This document shows positions 8,330 to 16,613 of a stretch of 64,000 nucleotides of DNA, in pieces. Source of the DNA: Vibrio splendidus 12E03 (lineage in GTDB: Bacteria > Pseudomonadota > Gammaproteobacteria > Enterobacterales > Vibrionaceae); the NCBI RefSeq assembly GCF_000272105.2, contig NZ_AJZD02000011.1, positions 1 through 64,000 on the forward strand, in the 5' to 3' direction. A program made the translations under genes and the position numbers. Numbering within the stretch: the stretch's first letter is position 1; each line of letters opens with the position of its first letter. A model generated the notes under the pieces. The model was not told the DNA's origin and did not search any database. It was given only the letters and a program-made list of their open reading frames with translations.

Positions 8330-9205
8330 ATGAAAGTAAGTTTTATCGGGCTAGGCGTTATGGGGTTCCCAATGGCAGGCCACCTAGTCAAAGCCGGTTT
8401 TGAAGTAACGGTATTTAACCGCACTCACAGCAAAGCGCTAGACTGGGCTGATAAACACCAAGGTAAAGCCGCTGAGAGCGTGGCTGAGTGTGTAGCCGAA
8501 GCTGATGTAGTATTGGTCTGTGTTGGTAACGATGACGACGTACGCTGCATGACGACCAGCGAAACAGGCGCGCTGGCTGCAATGAAGCCAAACGCGATTC
8601 TTGTCGATCACACGACAACGTCGGCAATTCTGTCTGAAGAGCTTGAAGTCGCTGCGAAGCAAGCCGGTATTCGCTTTATGGATGCACCTGTGTCTGGTGG
8701 CCAAGCGGGCGCAGAAAATGGCGTGCTAACCATCATGTGTGGCGGCGAACAAGCGCTTTTCAACGACCTTCAACCTGTGTTCGAAGCTTACGGTAAGTCG
8801 TCAGTTCTTATGGGTAAAGTCGGCCAAGGCCAACGCGCAAAGATGGTCAATCAGATCTGCATTGCAGGAGTATTGAACGGCTTATCTGAAGGCTTAGTAC
8901 TTGCTGAAAAATCAGGTTTGGATATCCAAACGCTAGTTGATTGCCTTAAAAACGGCGCAGCAGGTTCATGGCAGATGGAAAACCGCGCCACCACAATGGC
9001 GCAAGATAAGTTCGATTTCGGCTTTGCCATTGATTGGATGATTAAAGACTTAGGTTTCTGCTTAGATGAAGCAGAGCGCCAAGGCATCCAGCTTCCACTG
9101 ACTGAAAAGACCAACAACGCATACAAGGCATTGTCTGCCGAAGGACAAGGCCGCATGGATACATCAGTATTGATGAAAGCTGTGGTTGAAGAGACAAAGA
9201 AGTAG
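8330..9205 (+). CDS. NAD(P)-dependent beta-hydroxyacid dehydrogenase
   Basis: A 291-residue member of the 3-hydroxyisobutyrate / tartronate-semialdehyde / succinic-semialdehyde reductase family. Seen: the Rossmann motif GLGVMG at residues 7-12, the substrate motif DAPVSGG at 118-124, and GQGQRAKMVNQ with catalytic Lys171. The exact substrate cannot be read from the sequence. GGAGAAAG precedes the ATG, and the gene is 12 bases after the LysR gene, so the two are probably co-transcribed. A terminator follows. Confidence 0.92.
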   Translation: MKVSFIGLGVMGFPMAGHLVKAGFEVTVFNRTHSKALDWADKHQGKAAESVAECVAEADVVLVCVGNDDDVRCMTTSETGALAAMKPNAILVDHTTTSAILSEELEVAAKQAGIRFMDAPVSGGQAGAENGVLTIMCGGEQALFNDLQPVFEAYGKSSVLMGKVGQGQRAKMVNQICIAGVLNGLSEGLVLAEKSGLDIQTLVDCLKNGAAGSWQMENRATTMAQDKFDFGFAIDWMIKDLGFCLDEAERQGIQLPLTEKTNNAYKALSAEGQGRMDTSVLMKAVVEETKK

Positions 9206-9245
9206 TCGCATCGAAGAAGCAGTAAAAGCTTCGTTTGAAAATTAA

Positions 9246-9275
9246 AAATAGCCGCTGATTAGCGGCTATTTTTGT
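9246..9275 (+). terminator. Rho-independent terminator
   Basis: AAATAGCCGCT / AGCGGCTATTT, an 11-bp perfect stem with a 4-base loop and a T-rich tail, about 40 bases after the dehydrogenase stop. Confidence 0.9.
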
Positions 9276-9311
9276 TTGGTTAGAGCTCTGTCGAATGCGT
9301 TAATCCAAAAT

Positions 9312-9498
9312 AAATCCCCTCCTAGCCTCCCCTTGATTCATATGTAGATCCCTTGCTGATCGTTGAAAGGGGAGGAATAGAACATCGATCGTTAAAAGTG
9401 TCGATGTATGTTCAGTGCTAAAGAAAGTTCTCCCCCTCTGCTAAAGATCTAGAGATATTGATGAACCCATATTGAGGGGGAGTTAGAGGGGAGGTAAC
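9312..9498. repeat. Palindromic C-rich/G-rich repeat element (MITE-like)
   Basis: A strongly strand-asymmetric stretch. The left end has CCCCTCCTAGCCTCCCCTT; the right end has its imperfect inverted counterpart GAGGGGGAGTTAGAGGGGAGG. Internal perfect inverted repeats are CCTCCCCTT 9326-9334 with AAGGGGAGG 9367-9375, and CTCCCCCTC 9430-9438 with GAGGGGGAG 9474-9482. It therefore folds into two neighbouring hairpins with related outer ends. No coding frame is credible. It resembles non-autonomous intergenic repeats of Vibrio genomes. No second copy was seen in this window. Confidence 0.6.
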
Positions 9499-9668
9499 TA
9501 TGGCTAATTATGCGAATAGTGTTCGTCTAGTTCCTATGAGGTTGAGACCCCACTCACACTTCCTCTCAACCATTCACTCCTCATTATTACCATTCGTCGC
9601 ATTGATAAAACGGCGTGACAGTTTGTGGTTAACCTTTCAACGTCAACATTTGAAAGGGATTAGAAATC

Positions 9669-10349
9669 ATGACTACTTCACACTCATTTAATTTAGGCTC
9701 TACCACTTCTCTGCTTAAGCGTTCATTACTGATTGCGCTTGTTTCGTTTGCACCGTCGTTAGCTTTGGCGAACCCAAGTTCAGACGTGCTTGATATCTAC
9801 AATCAAGCCGCGCAAGGCAATGAAGACTTGGTTGAGGTGGCTTACGAACGCCTTAATGACACGCTGCAACAAGACGGTGCGACACCACTGACTTTGGTTT
9901 ACCTAGGTAGCACAGAAACCCTGATGGGCCGTGATGCGTTCTTGCCTTGGAACAAGATGAAGTATGTGGAGAAGGGCTTATCGACCATTGATAAATCACT
10001 GGTTCTGCTTAAAGACGAAGATCAACCCATTCATGAACAACCTCGTGTTCAAGGGCTACCGGATTCTTACCTAACTCGCGCTATGGCTGCGGTGACTTAC
10101 ACCTCTCTTCCAGACATGTTTAACCATTTCGATCGTGGTTATGACCTGTTCTTATCGTTACTTGCGGAAGATGATTTTCAACAACAGCATTTCGCTGCGA
10201 CTTCGTGGATTTACCGTTACGCCATTACCGCATCGATTCGTGCTGAGGACTTCAAACAAGCACAAGTGTGGCTAGAACAAATGGAAACTGCGGATGCTGG
10301 CAACATCGAAACTATGACTGCGAAGGCCCTCCTTGCTAAATCTCATTAA
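9669..10349 (+). CDS. Periplasmic protein of ABC/LytTR operon
   Basis: A 226-residue protein with an N-terminal signal peptide (basic SLLKRS, hydrophobic LLIALVSFAPSLALA, cleavage after ALA). The mature part is helix-rich, with repeats resembling TPR-like helical pairs (VYLGSTETLMGRD, FAATSWIYRYAITASIR). No catalytic motif is visible. It is the first gene of the unit, 26 bases before the ABC ATPase. Inference: a periplasmic accessory or adaptor of the transporter. The family is not recognised. Confidence 0.75.
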   Translation: MTTSHSFNLGSTTSLLKRSLLIALVSFAPSLALANPSSDVLDIYNQAAQGNEDLVEVAYERLNDTLQQDGATPLTLVYLGSTETLMGRDAFLPWNKMKYVEKGLSTIDKSLVLLKDEDQPIHEQPRVQGLPDSYLTRAMAAVTYTSLPDMFNHFDRGYDLFLSLLAEDDFQQQHFAATSWIYRYAITASIRAEDFKQAQVWLEQMETADAGNIETMTAKALLAKSH

Positions 10350-10375
10350 CGAGCTGGTTATCAGAGGACAAAAGA

Positions 10376-11074
10376 ATGATTGAATTTAAAGGTATCGGCA
10401 AATCGTATCTCACTGGTGGTCAAAGTGTAGACGCTCTCAAGGGAGTCGATGGCCAAATCAAACGCGGTGAAATGGTGGCCTTGTGTGGCCCGTCAGGCTC
10501 AGGGAAAAGCACACTTTTGAATATTTTGGGTTTGTTGGATATGGACTATCAAGGCGAGATACATATTGATGGCCAGCCGTATCCGACAGAGCAAATCGCC
10601 GCTGCACGCTTTCGTCGTCAATCGTTGGGTTTTGTATTTCAGCGCTTCAATCTGGTTCCTGTGATGACGGCACTTGAAAACGTCGCTTATCCATTGATGT
10701 TGAACCAATACTCAAAACAAGAACAGCAAACCAGAGCGCAAGACATGTTAGAGCGTGTTGGGCTAGGCGAATATGTACATCATCGCCCAGACAATCTTTC
10801 AGGCGGCCAGCAGCAACGTGTCGCAATAGCCAGAGCGCTAATCCACAACCCAAGCTTAGTCATTGCCGATGAACCGACTGCCAGCTTAGACAGCCACACT
10901 GCCAACCTTGTGATCGACATTATGAAAGAGCTCGGCCACGAAATGGGCACCACCTTTATCGTCGCAACGCATGATCCAAGAATGGCACAGCGCTGCGATC
11001 GAGTCATTGAACTTATCGACGGACAATTGGCTCCACAAGCTGTAACCACGGAGGCGATCTCATGGGCAAGTTAA
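10376..11074 (+). CDS. ABC transporter ATP-binding protein (LolD/MacB type)
   Basis: A 232-residue cytoplasmic ATPase. Walker A GPSGSGKST (about residues 39-47), signature LSGGQQQR, Walker B LVIADEPTA and the switch histidine in ATHD are all intact. The sequence type is that of LolD/MacB ATPases, which pair with FtsX-fold permeases that work as mechanotransmitters rather than ordinary importers. Its last 13 bases overlap the permease gene, so the subunits are translationally coupled. Confidence 0.93.
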   Translation: MIEFKGIGKSYLTGGQSVDALKGVDGQIKRGEMVALCGPSGSGKSTLLNILGLLDMDYQGEIHIDGQPYPTEQIAAARFRRQSLGFVFQRFNLVPVMTALENVAYPLMLNQYSKQEQQTRAQDMLERVGLGEYVHHRPDNLSGGQQQRVAIARALIHNPSLVIADEPTASLDSHTANLVIDIMKELGHEMGTTFIVATHDPRMAQRCDRVIELIDGQLAPQAVTTEAISWAS

Positions 11075-12360
11075 CACAAAGAATGAGCACGTTTTTACTT
11101 CCAACTTCGGTGCGTTTGGCGTGGCTTAATTTATTAAGAAATGGTCGTCGTAGTTTGCTTTCTGTGTTGATCATCGCCATTGCCGTATTTGCACTGACCA
11201 GTGCGGGCGGTTATGGGCTTTACACCTACGAATCTCTACGTGAATCGACCGCGCGCGATACTGGTCATCTCACCTTGAGCACGCCGGGATACTTTGAACA
11301 AGACGAAGACATGCCGCTGAGCAATGGTCTCGATAACGTTCAAGCGCTCGCCAAGAGCATTATTGGCGACAGTGATGTGCGCGGCGTTCAACCACGAGTC
11401 TATTTCAGCGGCTTGGTTTCTAACGGCAGTAAGTCGACCATCTTTATGGGAACGGGTGTTAATGAGCGCGAGTTCGACATGAAAGGTCCTTTTCTTGATG
11501 TGCGCAGCGGACAAACCCTGTCGGATGTGAAATCTCCAAGATACGACAGCCAAGAGCCACAAGTGATGCTGGGAACTGACCTTGCTCGTAATCTCAAAGT
11601 TGCCGTTGGCGATTGGGTGACACTGCTTGCCACCACCAGTGATGGTGCATTGAATGCCTTTGATTTTAAGGTGCAGGGCATCTACTCGACTGGGGTTCCT
11701 GAGCTGGACAAGCGTCAGCTGTATGTACACATCACCACCGCTCAAGAGCTTTTGGCCTCAGACAAAGTCAGTACCTTGTCGGTGTTCTTATTTGAAACAA
11801 GCAAGACATCGACCGTTCAACAACGCATTCAAACTGTTTTAGAGCGAAATAGCGCTACCCAAGGCGCTCAAGGCTCCGAAATCGAGATCACCCCATGGAA
11901 AGATCGCGCGTTTTTCTACACCAAGGTTAAAGGTCTTTACGACCGGATCTTCGGCATCATGGGTGCGGTGATGGCGTTGGTGGTGTTCGTGTCTTTGTTT
12001 AACACCATGACCATGTCGGTGACGGAACGCACTCGTGAAATCGGCACCTTGTCGGCACTCGGCAGTTACCCCTCTGAAATCGTCGCAGGCTTCTTAAAAG
12101 AGGCGGGATTACTGGCGGTGATTGGCAGTGCGATTGGCGCGTTAGTGAGTGGCTTAGTGTCGGTGTTATTGCTGGTGGTTGATATACAAATGCCACCACC
12201 TCCGGGTCGAACCGAAGGCTACCCACTCAACATTTACTTCTCATTAGAATTGGTTGGTTACGCTACTTTAGGTGTGCTGACGATATGTTTGCTGGCTGCT
12301 TATTTCTCTGCTCGTAAAGGCGTGAATAAGCCAATCACGGAGGCACTGGTTTATGTCTAG
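11062..12360 (+). CDS. ABC transporter permease, MacB/FtsX (LolCE-like) family
   Basis: A 432-residue inner-membrane protein: one membrane segment at about residues 30-52, a large MacB_PCD-type periplasmic domain, then three C-terminal segments (about 295-320, 345-375 and 400-420) forming the FtsX domain with the cytoplasmic VTERTREIGTLSALGSYPSEI coupling helix. This topology fits permeases that extract lipoproteins or drive periplasmic export. It overlaps the ATPase gene at its 5' end and the LolA-like gene at its 3' end. Substrate unknown; the LolA-like and barrel partners point to a lipid or lipoprotein. Confidence 0.92.
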   Translation: MGKLTQRMSTFLLPTSVRLAWLNLLRNGRRSLLSVLIIAIAVFALTSAGGYGLYTYESLRESTARDTGHLTLSTPGYFEQDEDMPLSNGLDNVQALAKSIIGDSDVRGVQPRVYFSGLVSNGSKSTIFMGTGVNEREFDMKGPFLDVRSGQTLSDVKSPRYDSQEPQVMLGTDLARNLKVAVGDWVTLLATTSDGALNAFDFKVQGIYSTGVPELDKRQLYVHITTAQELLASDKVSTLSVFLFETSKTSTVQQRIQTVLERNSATQGAQGSEIEITPWKDRAFFYTKVKGLYDRIFGIMGAVMALVVFVSLFNTMTMSVTERTREIGTLSALGSYPSEIVAGFLKEAGLLAVIGSAIGALVSGLVSVLLLVVDIQMPPPPGRTEGYPLNIYFSLELVGYATLGVLTICLLAAYFSARKGVNKPITEALVYV

Positions 12361-13141
12361 ATTAACTCGTTCATTCAATATGTTAGGTTCTTTGTTGGTT
12401 TTAGCATCAGCTTTAACATCGGTATCAAGCTGGGCAGTCGATTCACAACAAGTCACTGAGATGATCGCCAAGGCGGATAGCTATCGCTTGAACAGCGAAC
12501 AGGCGTCTAAAGTGGTTTCTCTGGTGGCGCTATATCAAGACGAGCAACTGGACAAAACCCGTGAATACAACGTCTACACAAGACCAAATCGAGAGTCATT
12601 AGTGGTCTTTAAATCAGCCGTTGAGGCAGGTCAAAAGATGCTGATGATTGAAGATAACTATTGGCTGTTGATGCCGAAATCTCGTCGACCAATTCGTATT
12701 ACACCGATGCAAAAGCTATTGGGTGAAGCCTCGGTAGGCGATATTTCAACGCTGACGTGGAGTGAAGATTACCAAGGTGAGTGGGTTGCCGAGCAACAAG
12801 TTGAGATGCCGACTGGCGAGACACTCGATACCCATCACTTAAAGCTCGCGGCGAAAACCAAGGGGGCGAGTTACCAGTCGATTGATTTGTGGTTAACAGC
12901 AGACCGTGCATTCCCAGTTAAAGCGGATCTGTATCTGCGTTCTGGAAAACTGGCGAAACAAGCTTGGTTTACTGAAGGCGTGCGTGATGGATTACCAACA
13001 GTGGTGTCGATGACCTTGCTCGATAAGATTCAACCGAGTAAGAAAACCGTGATTGAGTATCGCGAAGTGATAGAACAAAGCTTGGAAGACAAATATTACA
13101 ACCCTGCCTACCTATCGCGTAACAGCGTGTCTGGGCTTTAG
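12353..13141 (+). CDS. LolA-like outer-membrane lipoprotein-sorting family protein
   Basis: A 262-residue periplasmic protein with a signal peptide (SLLVLASALTSVSSWA). The mature domain resembles the LolA-like fold (Pfam LolA_like, PF17131), with motifs such as SLVVFKSAVEAGQKMLMIEDNYWLLMP and an RRPIRITP stretch. In the family these carry lipid-anchored or hydrophobic cargo across the periplasm. Its start overlaps the permease stop by 8 bases. Its context with a LolCDE/MacB-like ABC pair strongly suggests it receives cargo from that transporter. It is a paralogue rather than housekeeping LolA. Confidence 0.85.
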   Translation: MSRLTRSFNMLGSLLVLASALTSVSSWAVDSQQVTEMIAKADSYRLNSEQASKVVSLVALYQDEQLDKTREYNVYTRPNRESLVVFKSAVEAGQKMLMIEDNYWLLMPKSRRPIRITPMQKLLGEASVGDISTLTWSEDYQGEWVAEQQVEMPTGETLDTHHLKLAAKTKGASYQSIDLWLTADRAFPVKADLYLRSGKLAKQAWFTEGVRDGLPTVVSMTLLDKIQPSKKTVIEYREVIEQSLEDKYYNPAYLSRNSVSGL

Positions 13142-13150
13142 GTGGACGTC

Positions 13151-14443
13151 ATGAAAGCTTCCAATCGCCGAGTCCACATAAAGTCTTCAATCGCTATTTT
13201 GCTTGCCTTGTTCTGTGTGAGTAACACGATTCAAGCGGACGATCTGAGCTTGGCGTGGGACTGGCAACTGAGTGCAGAAGCGGTTGAATCGAGAGAGTCG
13301 CCATTCAACCCTTTAGCGTCTGATAATCGTCAGTCTTTAAATGGCTTGCTGGATCTAGAGGTTGGATATGGCAATTGGCTTGGTCTGTTCGCAGTGAAAG
13401 CCAACGATATTCTAAGCAATAACCCTCAACAACAAGACGCGAGCTTTGAATCTGAATTCATTGTGCGTGAGTTGTTTTGGCAAGGTGGTGTTGAGATGTC
13501 GAATTCAGCGTTCGGTGACCACTATCTTGATGTCACGCTTGGTAAGGTTCGTTTGGATTGGGGCGTGGGTTATGGCTACCGACCGTTAGACATCATCAAG
13601 CCTTACCGACAAAACCCAGTGGGCATTGTTGCAGAAGAGGGCGCAGGTGTGGCTTCGGCATCATTGTTCGATATGACGGGCGAGTGGACACTGCTTTATA
13701 GCGATTCTTCATGGACTTCCCAAGACGTGAATGAATTCGAAAAGCAGAATCAGCAACAAGGTTTTGGGGTACGTCGTTACAACTTAGTGGGCGAGCACGA
13801 ATATCAATGGGTCGCTTATTACGACGATGTACGTCACGGCTTGCTTGGGGCGAGTTTAGTTTCGGTATTAAACCTCGCGTGGGAGTTTCATGGTTCGATG
13901 GTTTATCAGCGACAAAGCCTTGGCTACAGTCAGCCTGATTCAATGCTTAAACCGGTTTATCTTGAAGAGCAGGGCGAAGTTTATCAAGCGTTAGCCGGAT
14001 TAACATGGGCCAATGACACGGGGCACAATGTAGTCTTGGAATACTGGTTTGATAGCCGCGCTTGGAGCAATTCTGAGTGGCAAAGTGCCATAGAAAGTGC
14101 CGAGTCTTTGTCGGTTAATCCGATGACAGCTTCACTGGCTGGTTCTTACGCTCAAGGTTATCAACACGCCAATTTGGTTCAACACAACATCATGTTTCAC
14201 TGGTCTTTGGATTCGACACATGGCTGGCTCGAAGATATCACGCCGACATTCGACGTCATGTTGTCTCCTCAAGACGGCGGCTTTATTGCTACCCAGTGGC
14301 TCAACTATCAGGCTTTAGATAATGGTCATTCATCGTTGGATTTGGAACTTGCTGCACGCTTTCTAGGCGGTAAAAGTGATTCTGCTTACGCCAACTTACC
14401 CGATAGTCATATGATTCTTATAAATATCAAAGGACGATTTTAA
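13151..14443 (+). CDS. Predicted outer-membrane beta-barrel protein
   Basis: A 430-residue protein with a signal peptide (SSIAILLALFCVSNTIQA) and alternating hydrophobic/polar strands with many aromatic residues. It ends in INIKGRF, with the C-terminal Phe recognised by the BAM machinery. I chose the ATG at 13151, with AGGTGG just upstream; a GTG at 13142 is the alternative. It lies directly after the LolA-like gene and overlaps the kinase start by one base. LolA-like plus barrel pairs occur with other exporters (for example RND systems with DUF1302-type barrels); here the motor is an ABC pair. Function inferred only. Confidence 0.8.
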   Translation: MKASNRRVHIKSSIAILLALFCVSNTIQADDLSLAWDWQLSAEAVESRESPFNPLASDNRQSLNGLLDLEVGYGNWLGLFAVKANDILSNNPQQQDASFESEFIVRELFWQGGVEMSNSAFGDHYLDVTLGKVRLDWGVGYGYRPLDIIKPYRQNPVGIVAEEGAGVASASLFDMTGEWTLLYSDSSWTSQDVNEFEKQNQQQGFGVRRYNLVGEHEYQWVAYYDDVRHGLLGASLVSVLNLAWEFHGSMVYQRQSLGYSQPDSMLKPVYLEEQGEVYQALAGLTWANDTGHNVVLEYWFDSRAWSNSEWQSAIESAESLSVNPMTASLAGSYAQGYQHANLVQHNIMFHWSLDSTHGWLEDITPTFDVMLSPQDGGFIATQWLNYQALDNGHSSLDLELAARFLGGKSDSAYANLPDSHMILINIKGRF

Positions 14444-15477
14444 TGAACATTTCTTCAAACAGTCAGTTTCCATGGATTAAAAGCTTCACGCTGACCACTC
14501 TGTTTTGTTTCGTCATTGCCATCACCACTCAAACGATTTGGGGTGGAGACCTTGTGGTCAATCTCGCGATAAGCTTTGGTTTTGGGTACAGCGCGGTGGG
14601 ATCCTCTTTTATCTTGGTTGAGGTGTTTAAGAGGAAATCAAAGGTGTTTGATGTGGGTATCTCAATGGTGATCGCGATGACCTTTGGTACCTTGAACGCA
14701 CACTATTGGTTGAACGGATATTTCGGGACAAATATCTCGGACCTTAAATCTGTAGTGCTATTGGGCGTGATCTTTTGTTCAGTTTGTTATTACTATTTCT
14801 ATACCCGAGAGCAGCAGTTACGTGCCGATAACGAATTGGAAGTGGCCAAGCGTCGTCAGGCCGATCAAGAGAAGGTGGTGGTGCTGAGTCAGCTTAAGCA
14901 ACTGCAAAGCCAAATTGAACCGCACTTCTTGTTCAACACGCTTGCGACCATCAATGTATTGATTGAGAGTGACAGCGCGAAAGCCAAGTTGATGCTCGAA
15001 AAATTGACTGACTTGTTGCGTGTGACTTTGAAAAACAGCCGCACCGAGCAATCGACCATCGCACAAGAGGTCGATTTGTTAGACGCTTATCTTAATATCC
15101 AAAAGATACGCTTGGGTGAGCGCTTAGCGTTTTCGATTGAAACACACGAGATTAGCAATTTACAGGTGATTCCACCGTTCTTGATTCAACCCTTGGTCGA
15201 GAATGCACTCACGCACGGCATCGAACCCAAAGCAGCGGGTGGCCAAGTGAGTATCCGTATTACTCAACAAGCAGAGCAGTTGAAGATTGAAGTGTCAGAC
15301 AGTGGTGCGGGGTTGAAAACGCCCTCTGCGAATACGGGTCATGGTGTCGGGTTAAGCAATATTCGTCAAAGAATCGAAACCCTTTATGGTGATAAGGCGA
15401 GTCTAACGATTACTGAACAAACTGAGGGCGGGGTAGTCTCGACGATCCTGTTACCGCTGACTGACGCAGTTGTCTAG
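14443..15477 (+). CDS. LytS-family sensor histidine kinase
   Basis: A 344-residue kinase. Four hydrophobic segments occupy about residues 13-118. A coiled stretch then leads to the His_kinase (PF06580) domain with the phospho-acceptor motif QIEPHFLFNTLATI and a C-terminal ATPase domain with GVGLSNIRQRIETLYG. No large extracellular sensor domain is present, so the membrane segments themselves probably sense the signal, as in antibiotic- and envelope-sensing kinases of this class. The ATG overlaps the barrel gene stop (TAATG). Confidence 0.92.
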   Translation: MNISSNSQFPWIKSFTLTTLFCFVIAITTQTIWGGDLVVNLAISFGFGYSAVGSSFILVEVFKRKSKVFDVGISMVIAMTFGTLNAHYWLNGYFGTNISDLKSVVLLGVIFCSVCYYYFYTREQQLRADNELEVAKRRQADQEKVVVLSQLKQLQSQIEPHFLFNTLATINVLIESDSAKAKLMLEKLTDLLRVTLKNSRTEQSTIAQEVDLLDAYLNIQKIRLGERLAFSIETHEISNLQVIPPFLIQPLVENALTHGIEPKAAGGQVSIRITQQAEQLKIEVSDSGAGLKTPSANTGHGVGLSNIRQRIETLYGDKASLTITEQTEGGVVSTILLPLTDAVV

Positions 15478-15549
15478 AACGACACTCCAGAAAGTACAGA
15501 ACAGTGATGAAAAATAGACGATTTACAGTGTGAATTTAAAGGATTAACC

Positions 15550-16398
15550 ATGAACAACCCAGCAATACAGCCGAGCGTAACGGCGATTATCGCAGACGAT
15601 GAAGCACTGTTGAGGCACCATCTCGACAAGAGCTTGGCTGAGGTTTGGCCGGAGCTGGAGATCGTCAGCAAGGCACAAAACGGTTTGGAGGCGATGCAAA
15701 GTATTCAGCAGCTTAAGCCCGATGTGGCGTTTCTCGATATTCGTATGCCTGAGCTGGATGGAATCTCACTAGCGAAACAACTCAACAAGCTAGATTCGCC
15801 GCCATTGATTGTGTTTATTACGGCTTATGACGAATACGCGGTCAAAGCCTTTGAGCACAATGCGATGGATTACCTGCTGAAGCCAATCAACGAAGAGCGT
15901 CTACTCGCTACCTGTCAGAAGGTTCAAGCACGTCTGTCGAGCAATCAAACACAATCAGGTATTACACCAGAACAGCCCGATATCACTGTGTTAATGGCTC
16001 AGCTTCAACAGTTATCACAATCGACCTCACAGCAAACGCAGCCTCCTTATCTATCGCAGAAAAAGTATCTCACGTGGCTCAAAGCCAGTGTTGGGGAAGA
16101 CATTCACCTAATCGCCGTCGATGATGTGGCTTACTTCAAAGCGGAAGACAAGTACGTCTCGATATTCAAAAAAGGCCAAGGGGGATCGCTAGAGGAGTTT
16201 ATTCTTCGCGTGTCATTAAAAGAGCTGATTGCGCAGCTTAACCCGGATGAGTTTTGGCAGATCCATCGCTCGGTGGTGGTTAAAGTGTCGGCCATTGATA
16301 AGGTGAAGAAAGGACTCTCCGGTCAGATGTCGGCTTATGTGTCAGGGGAAAAGCTACCGATCAGCCGTGCCTCACAAGCGTTGTTTAAGGGTATGTAG
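15550..16398 (+). CDS. LytTR-family response regulator
   Basis: A 282-residue regulator: an N-terminal receiver domain (acidic pocket DDE, phospho-acceptor Asp in [13 protein letters not shown], and [12 protein letters not shown]), a Gln/Thr/Ser-rich linker, then a C-terminal LytTR DNA-binding domain ([30 protein letters not shown]). It is the cognate partner of the LytS-like kinase 72 bp upstream. Inference: it controls transcription of the transporter unit in which it is encoded. Confidence 0.93.
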   Translation: MNNPAIQPSVTAIIADDEALLRHHLDKSLAEVWPELEIVSKAQNGLEAMQSIQQLKPDVAFLDIRMPELDGISLAKQLNKLDSPPLIVFITAYDEYAVKAFEHNAMDYLLKPINEERLLATCQKVQARLSSNQTQSGITPEQPDITVLMAQLQQLSQSTSQQTQPPYLSQKKYLTWLKASVGEDIHLIAVDDVAYFKAEDKYVSIFKKGQGGSLEEFILRVSLKELIAQLNPDEFWQIHRSVVVKVSAIDKVKKGLSGQMSAYVSGEKLPISRASQALFKGM

Positions 16399-16613
16399 AG
16401 AACTGGCTGAAATTTATGTAGCTTATTGATTCTAAATAGATGTAATAGGCTCTTATCTAAATGCCTATTTAAATGAGCACAGCGATCTTACATAACGATT
16501 GATGATTTATAAAATAAAGATCTAGATCACAAAGATACTCACCAGGTTCAATATTAAATAATAATCGTTAGCTCAATCTGTATATTGTCGATGAATGACA
16601 TTAAGAGGTTGTT

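Noticed and set aside
9500..9691. 63-codon open frame after the repeat element
   Set aside because: It begins inside the repeat, has no ribosome site, and overlaps the start of the periplasmic protein gene in another frame.
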